Shown here: positions 25,929 through 33,742 of the stretch, in pieces | Position numbering within the stretch: the first letter of the stretch is position 1 | How the letters are laid out: each line of letters begins with the position of its first letter | NCBI RefSeq assembly: GCF_019443085.1 | Contig: NZ_JAHZIL010000003.1 | Span: 1,178,001 to 1,242,000, forward strand | Reading direction: 5' to 3' | Source: Marinobacter sp. F4218 | Lineage (GTDB): Bacteria; Pseudomonadota; Gammaproteobacteria; Pseudomonadales; Oleiphilaceae | Length of the DNA stretch: 64,000 nt | Translations under genes and position numbers: made by a program | Notes under the pieces: model-generated | What the model was told of the DNA's origin: nothing | Seen by the model: only the letters and a program-made list of their open reading frames with translations | Database searches by the model: none

Positions 25929-26357
25929 TCACTCAGGCTTGGGCAGAGACTCCACGTAGGTCTTGATGGCCCACATGGCGTTCTGGTCCAGCGTCTTCTT
26001 CCAGGACGGCATACCCCGGTCGGTGCCGTTACGCACCCGGGTGATGTAATACTCGTCGTCCCACTCCGTCAGCTCCCGCAGGTCCGGAGTCAGGCCGCCG
26101 GACATGGCACGGATACCGTGACAACCGGCGCAGTTACCGGCGTAGGCGCTCTCTCCGATCTCCACCGCCTGGCCGTTCATATCGCCGTGCTGATTGCCTT
26201 CGCGGAACGGGTTCTGGGCCAGGACTTCCTCACCCAGCGTCGGAAGGTTTCCGGTGTCAACCTCTTGGGGAGTGACATTGCCATGGGCCACTACCAGTCC
26301 GGCCGCTCCGAGCAGGGCCGTCGTGATCAGGGTTTTGAGTGAAAAGGACATTGCCAT
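25929..26357 (-). CDS. Cytochrome c-550, PedF/ExaB-like electron acceptor of the alcohol dehydrogenase
   Basis: This 142-residue periplasmic class I cytochrome c has a signal peptide ending near VVAHG, a single haem site CAGCH at about residue 77, and the distal Met in DRGMPSW near residue 115. Length and sequence order match the PedF/c-550 family that takes electrons from PQQ alcohol dehydrogenases. The ATG at 26357 has AGAGG upstream; a second ATG six bases on is possible. It is the first gene of a unit with the XoxJ-like gene and faces the PedABC-like operon across a 262-base divergent promoter region that contains the shared motif. Confidence 0.9.
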   Translation of the reverse strand: MAMSFSLKTLITTALLGAAGLVVAHGNVTPQEVDTGNLPTLGEEVLAQNPFREGNQHGDMNGQAVEIGESAYAGNCAGCHGIRAMSGGLTPDLRELTEWDDEYYITRVRNGTDRGMPSWKKTLDQNAMWAIKTYVESLPKPE

Positions 26358-26485
26358 TGCTGCTACCTCTGTGTTGATTCCCCGTGCACTGGCTGTTGGA
26401 TTTGTCAGTTGCCAGCTTTCTGACCTTTAGTCTAGGAATCCCGCTCGCCAATCCGAATGCCACTTTGGAGGATTTGGCGTAGTTC

Positions 26486-26533
26486 CTTGGTAGTAGATGG
26501 GAGGTCTGTGGTGAGCTTTCTCATCCTTTAGTA
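26486..26533. promoter_or_regulatory. Shared motif and degenerate copy in the divergent cytochrome/ABC promoter region
   Basis: CTTGGTAGTA at 26486-26495 is identical to the core upstream of exaC and exaA and lies 129 bases upstream of the cytochrome start and 125 bases upstream of the divergent binding-protein start. A degenerate copy, CTCATCCTTTAGTACTG, begins at 26520. A TAGACT -10-like hexamer on the minus strand lies about 56 bases downstream of the core motif. The remainder of the 26358-26619 spacer shows nothing else clear. Confidence 0.6.
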
Positions 26534-26619
26534 CTGCCGGATTGCGACTTTCTGAATATATCCGCCCCCGTCCGGGTTCTCTAAGCTCGTGGGAAAGACA
26601 ACAAGAATCAGGAGCGCCT

Positions 26620-27795
26620 ATGTACCGCAGGTATTTGCGGAGTTTCGCCGTGGGGGCCTTTATCGCCCTGTCCGCCGCGTCACTGGCCGCGCAGCCCGTT
26701 GACGTCTCCATCGGCTACGTCCAGTGGATTCCGGATCAGGGCCCCGTTCTGTCCAACGTGACCCCGGAACCCGACGATGGGGGGCTCAGGGGGGCCGAAC
26801 TGGCGTTGGAGGACAACAGCACCACTGGCAGGTTTCTGGGCCACACCTACGCCCTGACGAGCCAGGTAACCGACTCGGAAGAGGCTGCAGTCGCGGCGTT
26901 CGACAGCCTGCAGCAAAGTGGCATTGAACTGTTTGTGGTGAACGTGCCGGCGAGCACGATCCGGACATTCATGGCCAGGGCCGGCGCACAGACCCTGGTG
27001 TTCAACGCCGGTGCCGAAGACGATCCACTGCGGACGGCAGACTGTCCGGCCAACCTCGTTCACACCATCCCCAGCCATGCCATGCTCACCGATGCCCTTG
27101 GCCAATGGCTGAACCAGCGGCGCTGGAACAAGCTGTTCCTGATCACCGGCCCGACTGAGGCCGATATTGCCTGGGCCAGCGCGTTCCGCCGGTCCGCCCG
27201 GCGTTTTGGTCTGGACATCGTGGAAGACAAGCCATGGACCTTCGACGCCGACCTCCGGCGTACCGCCTCGAAGGAGCTGCCGCTGTTTACCCAGGCGGAT
27301 GACTATGACGCGGTGGTGGTCGCCGACGTCCGCGGGGATTTTGGCGAATACGTACCATTCAACACCTGGCTTCCGCGCCCGGTGGTGGGCACCCAGGGCA
27401 TGTCACCCGTGGCCTGGCACCGGGTCGTGGAGAGCTGGGGTGCGGCCCAGTTGCAGAACCGGTTCCGGGACCTGGCCAAGCGCCAGATGAACGGAGCTGA
27501 CTACGCGGCGTGGGCCGCCGTTCGCTCCATTGGCACCTCCGTCACCGAGCTCGGGACAGCGGACCCCCGAGCCATCCGGGAATTTCTCTTTAGCGACCGG
27601 TTCCAGCTCGCCGCCTTCAAGGGCCGGAAGCTGACCTATCGCGACTGGAATGGCCAACTGCGCCAGCCCATCCCGCTGGTTCACCCCCGCGGGCTGGTCG
27701 CTCGGGCGCCGTTCGAGGGTTACCTGCACCCCAATACGGACATGGACACCCTCGGCTTCGACAAACCCGAGAGCAAATGCCGCATCAACAACTGA
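26620..27795 (+). CDS. ABC transporter substrate-binding protein of the PQQ-alcohol-dehydrogenase system
   Basis: The 391-residue protein has a signal peptide (MYRRYLRSFAVGAFIALSAA, cleavage near SLAA) and a periplasmic-binding fold like branched-chain amino-acid receptors (FVVNVPASTIRTFMARAG, LFLITGPTEADIAWASAF). It belongs to a family found only beside PQQ-dependent alcohol catabolism genes. It starts a four-gene operon with a beta-propeller protein, an ATPase and a permease. In Pseudomonas putida the equivalent PedA1A2BC system is needed for growth with low lanthanide. The start at 26620 has AGGAG upstream. The ligand is unknown; a lanthanide complex or an alcohol-related compound are both possible. 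Confidence 0.82.
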   Translation: MYRRYLRSFAVGAFIALSAASLAAQPVDVSIGYVQWIPDQGPVLSNVTPEPDDGGLRGAELALEDNSTTGRFLGHTYALTSQVTDSEEAAVAAFDSLQQSGIELFVVNVPASTIRTFMARAGAQTLVFNAGAEDDPLRTADCPANLVHTIPSHAMLTDALGQWLNQRRWNKLFLITGPTEADIAWASAFRRSARRFGLDIVEDKPWTFDADLRRTASKELPLFTQADDYDAVVVADVRGDFGEYVPFNTWLPRPVVGTQGMSPVAWHRVVESWGAAQLQNRFRDLAKRQMNGADYAAWAAVRSIGTSVTELGTADPRAIREFLFSDRFQLAAFKGRKLTYRDWNGQLRQPIPLVHPRGLVARAPFEGYLHPNTDMDTLGFDKPESKCRINN

Positions 27796-27829
27796 CCTTC
27801 ATACCGAGTCCCGAGACCAAGGAGCCCCA

Positions 27830-28804
27830 ATGAAAGCACTGCTCAAACACACCGCACTGGCCGCTTTGATCGGTCTGTCGGCACCGTCGCTGGCAAGCCT
27901 GGCCTATGTCTCGAACGAAAAAGACGACACCATTTCCATCATTGACACCGAAACCCGGGAGGTGGTGGAGACCATTGATGTCGGGGCACGCCCGCGGGGC
28001 ATACTGCTCTCAAAGGATCACACCCGGCTGTATATCTGTGCCAGTGACGACGACACCGTACAGGTGCTGGACCTGGCCACGCGCACGATTATCGACACCC
28101 TGCCTTCTGGCGAAGACCCGGAGCAGTTCGCACTGCACCCCAACAACAAGCACCTGTACATCTCCAACGAGGACGACGCCATCGTGACCGTGGTGGACGT
28201 CAGCAGCAAGGAGGTGCTGGCGCAAATCGACGTGGGCATCGAGCCTGAAGGCATGGCGGTCAGCCCCGACGGCAGATGGGCCGTCAACACCAGCGAAACC
28301 ACCAGCATGCTGCACTGGATCAATACCGAAACTTTCAGGATCGAGAAAAACATTGTGGTGGGCCAGCGCCCTCGGCACGTGGAATTCAGCAAGGACAGCA
28401 AGATCGCCTGGGCCTCCGCCGAAATTGGCGGCACCGTGCACATCATCGATGTCGACAAGCTGGAACAGATCCACGAGATGACCTTCAAGGTGCCCGGGGT
28501 CAACCAGGACCGGGTGCAACCGGTGGGTATCGAGCTGACCTCCGATGGCAAATACGCGTTCGTGGCCCTGGGCCCCTCCAATCACGTGGCGGTGGTCGAT
28601 GCCAAAACCTATGAGGTGCTGGACTACCTGCTGGTCGGCGCCCGGGTCTGGCAACTGGATCTGGATAAAGACGAGAAACACCTCTATACCACTAATGGGG
28701 TCTCCGGCGATGTCTCGATCATCGACGTGGACGACTTGAAAGTCATCAAATCCATCAAGGTAGGCCGCTACCCCTGGGGTGTGGTAATCGATCCGACGAC
28801 ATGA
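27830..28804 (+). CDS. PQQ-catabolism-associated YVTN beta-propeller protein
   Basis: The 324-residue exported protein has a signal peptide (MKALLKHTALAALIGLSAPS) followed by seven YVTN/NHL-like repeats of about 42 residues, each with a pattern such as AYVSNEKDDTISIIDTETRE or LYTTNGVSGDVSIIDVDDL. It is a periplasmic propeller found beside PQQ alcohol dehydrogenases and PedABC-like transporters; its biochemical role is unknown, with metal or protein binding being reasonable guesses. It lies 34 bases after the binding-protein gene and overlaps the ATPase start by four bases. Confidence 0.85.
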   Translation: MKALLKHTALAALIGLSAPSLASLAYVSNEKDDTISIIDTETREVVETIDVGARPRGILLSKDHTRLYICASDDDTVQVLDLATRTIIDTLPSGEDPEQFALHPNNKHLYISNEDDAIVTVVDVSSKEVLAQIDVGIEPEGMAVSPDGRWAVNTSETTSMLHWINTETFRIEKNIVVGQRPRHVEFSKDSKIAWASAEIGGTVHIIDVDKLEQIHEMTFKVPGVNQDRVQPVGIELTSDGKYAFVALGPSNHVAVVDAKTYEVLDYLLVGARVWQLDLDKDEKHLYTTNGVSGDVSIIDVDDLKVIKSIKVGRYPWGVVIDPTT

Positions 28805-29526
28805 CCATAGAAGCCCGCAACCTCAGCTTCCGCTACGGCGACGAGCCGGTCCTCAAGGAGGTCAGCTTTGCCCTGACCCCCGGTCACTTCCATGCCCTGC
28901 TGGGCCCCAACGGCGCGGGCAAGTCGACGCTGTTTGGTTTGCTGACCCGGCTGCTGGCGCTGCAGCAGGGAGACGTCCTGATGGCCGGGCAGTCCCTGAA
29001 ACGGCAACCATCGGAGGCCATGCGCAAGATCGGCGTGGTGTTCCAGCAGAATGCCCTGGATCTGGACCTGACAGTACGGCAAAACCTGATGTACCACGGC
29101 GCCCTGCACGGCCTGTCCCGAAAGCTGGCCCGTGCCCGTGGTGACCGCGAGCTGGAACGTTTCGGCTTGCTGGACCGGGCGGATGACCCGGTGCGCAAGC
29201 TCAACGGCGGCCACCGGCGCCGGGTGGAAATTGCCCGCGCCCTACTCCACCAGCCGTCTCTGCTCCTGCTGGACGAACCCACCGTTGGCCTGGACGTCGC
29301 CAGCCGGCGGGCCCTTAATGACCATGTCCGAACGCTGTGCGAGGAAGACGGCCTGACCGTGCTCTGGGCAACCCATCTGATAGAAGAAGTGCGACCGGAT
29401 GACCACGTGCTGATCCTGCATCAGGGCCAGTTGCTGGCCAATGGTTCCGGCCGTGCGATCTGCGAGGCCGAGGGCGCCCGGGACCTGGCCGAAACCTTCG
29501 AAGCACTGACAGGAGCAGCACCATGA
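28801..29526 (+). CDS. ABC transporter ATP-binding protein, PedA-like
   Basis: The 241-residue ATPase has Walker A GPNGAGKST, Q-loop VFQQNALDLDLTVRQN, Walker B LLLLDEPTVGLD and H-loop ATHL. The signature loop is LNGGHRRR instead of LSGGQ, which is unusual but seen in relatives tied to PQQ alcohol catabolism. It belongs to the ABC-2 exporter-like group together with the permease downstream, with which it overlaps by four bases. The pairing of an ABC-2 type exporter with a periplasmic binding protein is itself unusual. Confidence 0.85.
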   Translation: MTIEARNLSFRYGDEPVLKEVSFALTPGHFHALLGPNGAGKSTLFGLLTRLLALQQGDVLMAGQSLKRQPSEAMRKIGVVFQQNALDLDLTVRQNLMYHGALHGLSRKLARARGDRELERFGLLDRADDPVRKLNGGHRRRVEIARALLHQPSLLLLDEPTVGLDVASRRALNDHVRTLCEEDGLTVLWATHLIEEVRPDDHVLILHQGQLLANGSGRAICEAEGARDLAETFEALTGAAP

Positions 29527-30326
29527 GCCCGGCCCAGTACTGGCATTGTTTTGTCGGCATCCAGACCCGGGAATGGCTGCGTTTCTGGCAACAGCGCACC
29601 CGCTTTGCCAGTGCCCTGGTGCGTCCGCTGTTGTGGCTGGTAGTCTTTGCCGCCGGCTTCCGGGCGGTGCTGGGTATCTCCATCATTCCGCCCTACGACA
29701 CCTACATTACCTACGAAACCTACATCGCCCCCGGGCTGTGCGGCATGATCATCCTGTTCAACAGCATGCAGGGGGCACTCTCGATGGTGTACGACCGCGA
29801 GCTGGGCAGCATGCGCGTGCTGCTGATGAGCCCCCTGCCCCGGCCCTTCCTGCTGGTGACCAAGCTGCTGGCCATGGGCGTGGTGTCGGTGGGCCAGGTG
29901 TATGTGTTCCTGGTCCTGGCCCTGTTGGTGGACGTGGAACCACCACTCTGGGGCTACCTGGCGGTCCTGCCCGCGCTGGTACTGACCAGCCTGATGCTCG
30001 GAGCCCTGGGATTGCTGATTGCCACCTGGATCAAGCAGTTGGAGAACTTTGCCGGGGTGATGAACTTCGTCATCTTCCCGATGTTTTTCATGTCTTCGGC
30101 GCTGTACCCACTGTGGCGGATGAACGAGGCCAGCCCCTGGCTGTACTGGATCTGCCAGTTCAACCCATTCACCCATGCGGTGGAGGCAATCCGCTTTTCC
30201 CTTTACCTGGAATGGAATCCGATGGCCTACGGCATCACCGCTGCGATCACCGTGGTGCTGACCTTGTTGGCGACGGCCGGGTTCCGGCCCCAGCGAACCA
30301 GGATTCTTGGGACCAAGCCCGCGTGA
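29523..30326 (+). CDS. pedC: ABC-2 type permease, PedC-like
   Basis: The 267-residue membrane protein has six predicted helices and the ABC-2 signature near its end (VIFPMFFMSSALYPLWRM). Its N-terminal half has RTREWLRFWQQRTRFASALV and a FNSMQGALSMVYDRELGSMR coupling region. It matches the PedC-type permease family of alcohol-associated ABC systems. It is the last gene of the four-gene operon and converges on the NitT-type ATPase gene 28 bases away. Confidence 0.82.
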   Translation: MSPAQYWHCFVGIQTREWLRFWQQRTRFASALVRPLLWLVVFAAGFRAVLGISIIPPYDTYITYETYIAPGLCGMIILFNSMQGALSMVYDRELGSMRVLLMSPLPRPFLLVTKLLAMGVVSVGQVYVFLVLALLVDVEPPLWGYLAVLPALVLTSLMLGALGLLIATWIKQLENFAGVMNFVIFPMFFMSSALYPLWRMNEASPWLYWICQFNPFTHAVEAIRFSLYLEWNPMAYGITAAITVVLTLLATAGFRPQRTRILGTKPA

Positions 30327-30354
30327 ACGGAGCAAGTGGGCGATGGGGTAGCCG

Positions 30355-31026
30355 TTAGGAACCCGCTAAATCCAGATTGCGTAGTTTGCCCAGTAATTCT
30401 TTTATCGATCTGGGCTCGCCCACGGCGTCGTCCCATTGCAGTCGTGCCGGCGAGCCAGCCAGGTACCACAGCCGATTGGCCAGGATCTCCGCATCAGCAC
30501 CGTCGTGGGTCACACAAATCATCGCCATGTCGGGGTGGGCATCCAGAATCCCCACTATCCGTTTTTTCAGTTCCCCCGCCATCACCGGGTCCAGCGAGGC
30601 AAACGGCTCATCCAGTAACAGCAGATTCGGCTCGACGGCCAGGCACCTTGCCAGGGCCGCCCGTCTGGCCATGCCCAGGGAAAGCTGGTCAGGAAGGTAG
30701 TGACCGTACCCGGTCAGGCCAACCTGGCCCAGCAGGTCGTCGGCCTGCTGACTGCTGGCGCCAACCAGCCGGAGATTGGCGCTCAGGGTCCGCCAGGGCA
30801 ACAGGCGGTGCTCCTGGAACAGGTAACCCACCCGCACCTTGTCACGTCCGAGGACGGCCTCTTTGGGAACGGATTGATCGATCCCTGAGATCGCATTCAA
30901 CAGGGTTGTCTTGCCGATACCGGACGGACCCAGCAGACAGATCCGGTCACCGCGCTCTACCGTGGCGAAGATTTCGCCGAGCACCGGCTGACCGAAATCG
31001 CGGCCTGCAATCCGGAGTTCAAGCAT
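30355..31026 (-). CDS. ABC transporter ATP-binding protein (NitT/Tau-like), PQQ locus
   Basis: The 223-residue ATPase has Walker A GPSGIGKTT, a Q-loop in GYLFQEHRLLPWRTL, Walker B LLLLDEPFASLD and H-loop VTHDG. Its signature loop reads LSLGMARR. The ATG at 31026 overlaps the permease gene by eight bases; the longer frame to 31221 lies within the permease. It is short for this subfamily, ending soon after the H-loop. With the two upstream genes it forms a complete importer inside the alcohol-oxidation locus. Confidence 0.82.
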   Translation of the reverse strand: MLELRIAGRDFGQPVLGEIFATVERGDRICLLGPSGIGKTTLLNAISGIDQSVPKEAVLGRDKVRVGYLFQEHRLLPWRTLSANLRLVGASSQQADDLLGQVGLTGYGHYLPDQLSLGMARRAALARCLAVEPNLLLLDEPFASLDPVMAGELKKRIVGILDAHPDMAMICVTHDGADAEILANRLWYLAGSPARLQWDDAVGEPRSIKELLGKLRNLDLAGS

Positions 31027-31810
31027 GGGCCGCCTCCGGCTGGCGCCAACGGCTGGAGCGCCGTTCCAATGGCTGCAGGATGCCCAGCTCGATGAGCTGG
31101 ACCACAGCGATAAACGCCAGACTGTAAGCGAGGATGGCGGCCACGTCGAAAACCTGAAACGCCATGTGCAACTGGAAACCGACGCCGCTTGAGCGGCCCA
31201 GCAACTCCACCACCAGAACAATCTTCCAGATCAGGGCCAGCCCCCCGCGGGTCGCCGCCATCAGGTAGGGGAACAGCTGGGGCACCCAAACCTCCCGGAA
31301 CCGCTGCCAGCGGGAGAACCGGTACACGGTGGCCATCTGTTCAAGCCTGAAATCCAGACTCCGGGCACCTTCACGCACGGTAACCGCAACGTTGGGGACC
31401 TTGTTGATAACCACGGCCATTACCGCAGCCACTTCCACCAGTCCGAACCAGACGTACATCAGGATGATGGTGACCAACGCTGGCAGATTGAGGAGCAGCA
31501 CCAGCAAGGGGTCGAACAGTGCGTTGGTCAGGGCAGAACGGCCCATGGCGATACCGATCAGGGCGCCCAACGTCATGGCCAGCGCAAACGCCAACACGAC
31601 CCGCCGCAGGGTGGCGCCTAGATGGTGCCACAGCTCTCCGGAGCCCGCCTCCCGAACAAGGGTGTCGAGCACCTCGGCTGGAGCGGGCAACAGGGGCGAC
31701 TGGATCAGCCCGGCTACCACGGCCCACAACACCATAATCGCCGGCAAAACCACCCAATAGCTCCAGACCGGAGGCCGGCTGCGGCGCAGGGGTCCGGTCC
31801 CGGGCGTCAT
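31019..31810 (-). CDS. ABC transporter permease (NitT/Tau-like), PQQ locus
   Basis: The 263-residue protein has six predicted membrane helices and an EAA-loop region (REGARSLDFRLEQMATVYRF and SRWQRFREVWVPQLFPYLMA). It starts four bases inside the end of the binding-protein gene and overlaps the ATPase gene, so the three genes are coupled. The family transports small organic or sulfonate/nitrate-like solutes; the substrate here is unknown. Its place between the PedABC-like operon and the response regulator gene suggests a role in alcohol or cofactor/metal uptake. Confidence 0.82.
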   Translation of the reverse strand: MTPGTGPLRRSRPPVWSYWVVLPAIMVLWAVVAGLIQSPLLPAPAEVLDTLVREAGSGELWHHLGATLRRVVLAFALAMTLGALIGIAMGRSALTNALFDPLLVLLLNLPALVTIILMYVWFGLVEVAAVMAVVINKVPNVAVTVREGARSLDFRLEQMATVYRFSRWQRFREVWVPQLFPYLMAATRGGLALIWKIVLVVELLGRSSGVGFQLHMAFQVFDVAAILAYSLAFIAVVQLIELGILQPLERRSSRWRQPEAAHA

Positions 31811-32799
31811 GGCTGGCCCCGGTAAAACAGGGTGTCCGGCATCAGCGTATTCGACTCCACCCCGGTCAGCACCAGCAGCTCCCGCAGATCGGCGATGCGC
31901 TGGTCGGTCAGGGGTTGGGGATTACCGGCGATAAACCCGGCCCGCAGTGCTTCAAACACACCCTTGTCCGCCGTCCGCATCAACGGCCGCAAACGTCGCC
32001 AATAAACGGGCTGTTCCGCTAGTTCGGCTTTCGCCTCGGCAACAGACCTCGCGAAGCTTTCAAGCAACTGCGGATTATCCCGGACCCAGGGTTCCGGGAA
32101 GACGTAGCCGAGGACGGGCAGGTCGCTGGCCAGTTCCATGTCAGTGAGCAGGTCCGCCATTCCAAACGCCGAACGCCAGCCGCCCTCGCCCTTGAGTCGG
32201 GCGGCGAAATGCCAATAGGTGACGATGGCATCGATCTGCCCACGCCTGAGCGCCTGGCTGAGCAACGGTGGCGCAGCGTATTGCACCTCGGCGACCTTGA
32301 TCAGATTGATACCCTGTTGTGCCGCCACTTTCTGCAACAGGATCCAGCCCTTGCTGTCGGGGCCGCCGGCCACCCCGATGCGCAATCCCTCAAGGTCGCT
32401 GACCGTTCTGACCGGCGACTCCTCGGCCACAACAATGTCGCCGATACTGGACGAGAAGGGCACGTACAGGAAGGCGCTGCCCGCCTGATACCGCGACTGC
32501 GCCCAGAGCAGATCCGCGACCGCACCGTTGACCGTGCCACTGGTCACGGCGAGGTGCGACGCCGGCAGGTTCGCCACCGGCCTGAGCGCCAGCGTGTACC
32601 CGTGCCGGCGATCCAGTTGTCGATCGACAATGTGGTTCAGCTCCCAGTGCGCGGTGCCAAACTGCAGCACGCTCACAGACACCGTTGGCAAGCCGTCGCC
32701 CTGATCGGCAACGACCAACGGTTGCCACGACAGGAACAGAATCAGCAGGGTGTCAATCGAGAGCCTGCACAACCCGTATTTTTGTTGGTATCGGTTCAT
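31807..32799 (-). CDS. ABC transporter substrate-binding protein (NMT1/SsuA-like), PQQ locus
   Basis: This 330-residue exported protein has a hydrophobic leader (CRLSIDTLLILFLSW then QPLVVA) and the NitT/SsuA-type fold, with VSVLQFGTAHWELNHIV at the start of the mature part and VRTVSDLEGLRIGVAGGPDS in the middle. The ATG at 32799 has GGAGG only one base upstream, which is too close; the true start may be elsewhere, and the frame is open to 32877. It is the first gene of a three-gene importer on the minus strand. A CACCAAAGTACTAT sequence at about 32827-32840 loosely resembles the motif upstream of pqqA. Confidence 0.8.
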   Translation of the reverse strand: MNRYQQKYGLCRLSIDTLLILFLSWQPLVVADQGDGLPTVSVSVLQFGTAHWELNHIVDRQLDRRHGYTLALRPVANLPASHLAVTSGTVNGAVADLLWAQSRYQAGSAFLYVPFSSSIGDIVVAEESPVRTVSDLEGLRIGVAGGPDSKGWILLQKVAAQQGINLIKVAEVQYAAPPLLSQALRRGQIDAIVTYWHFAARLKGEGGWRSAFGMADLLTDMELASDLPVLGYVFPEPWVRDNPQLLESFARSVAEAKAELAEQPVYWRRLRPLMRTADKGVFEALRAGFIAGNPQPLTDQRIADLRELLVLTGVESNTLMPDTLFYRGQP

Positions 32800-32968
32800 C
32801 CCTCCACGATACGAACCCCGTCGCCGGGCAAGAATAGTACTTTGGTGCCTGTTTTTTGGTGCGATGGTCGCATTCACCCGGCGGCCGGTATCGCGTGTAA
32901 TGAAACCATCACAAAAATAACCAGAGGTCAGGCGAGACCACGCCGTCCCTTACGCACTGGAGGCCGCC

Positions 32969-33742
32969 ATGCTGAACGAGCCCGATGCCGCACTCTCATC
33001 CGAAACCCGCTATCATGAGTCGGAAACACACCTCGATAATGACAACAAACAGGTAGATGTAGTTATGGATCCGGCTTACAAGATCCTGATTGCCGACGAC
33101 CACCCTCTATTTCGCGAAGCCATCAGCAGTGTCATTGCGTCCGGATTCGCAGGCAGTGAGATCGTCGAGACCGATGATCTCGACAGCGCCCTGGCCATCA
33201 CCCGGGAGAACGATGACCTGGACCTGATCCTGCTGGACCTGAACATGCCGGGCATGCACGGCCTGAACGGCCTGATCACGCTGCGCAACGAAGCGCCCAC
33301 CATTCCGGTGGTCATCGTCTCGGCGGAGGAAGACAAACAGGTGGTGTTGCAGGCCATTACCTATGGCGCGGTGGGTTTCATCACCAAATCATCGCCCCGG
33401 GCCCAGATGACCGAGGCCATCCAGCAGATTCTCAACGGCAATGTGTACCTGCCGTCGGACATCATCCGGACCGGCAAGGAAAGCAGTAGCCGCCGTCACC
33501 GCAACGACGACAACCCGATATCACCGGAGCTGCTGAATTCCCTGACGCGACGCCAACTTCTGGTGTTGGAACGCATGTCCAAGGGCGAATCCAACAAGCA
33601 GATTGCGTACAACCTCAACATTGCCGAAACCACGGTCAAAGCCCATGTCTCGGCGATACTCCGGAAACTGGGCGTGCACAACCGGGTTCAGGCCATCCTG
33701 TCCGCCAGCGATGTGGACTTCAGCCAGTACCTGAAGCGCTGA
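32969..33742 (+). CDS. LuxR/NarL-family response regulator, ErbR/AgmR type
   Basis: The 257-residue product has a receiver domain (IADDHPLF acid pocket at 41-48, phospho-acceptor Asp90 in LLDLNMPG, switch Ser and Lys in VIVSAEED and FITKSS) and a C-terminal LuxR helix-turn-helix ([20 protein letters not shown] onward). It resembles ErbR/AgmR, the regulator of PQQ ethanol oxidation in Pseudomonas. The ATG at 32969 has an excellent GGAGG seven bases upstream and adds about 32 residues to the usual N-terminus; an ATG at 33065 would give the standard length. It converges with the hybrid kinase gene, overlapping by 23 bases, and is the best candidate to bind the shared promoter motif. Confidence 0.88.
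   Translation: MLNEPDAALSSETRYHESETHLDNDNKQVDVVMDPAYKILIADDHPLFREAISSVIASGFAGSEIVETDDLDSALAITRENDDLDLILLDLNMPGMHGLNGLITLRNEAPTIPVVIVSAEEDKQVVLQAITYGAVGFITKSSPRAQMTEAIQQILNGNVYLPSDIIRTGKESSSRRHRNDDNPISPELLNSLTRRQLLVLERMSKGESNKQIAYNLNIAETTVKAHVSAILRKLGVHNRVQAILSASDVDFSQYLKR

Noticed and set aside
32827..32840. CACCAAAGTACTAT as another copy of the alcohol-oxidation motif
   Set aside because: It shares only CCAAAGTA with the pqqA-side variant and not the TACTACCAAG core, and lies too close to the gene start, so it is not counted as a firm site.
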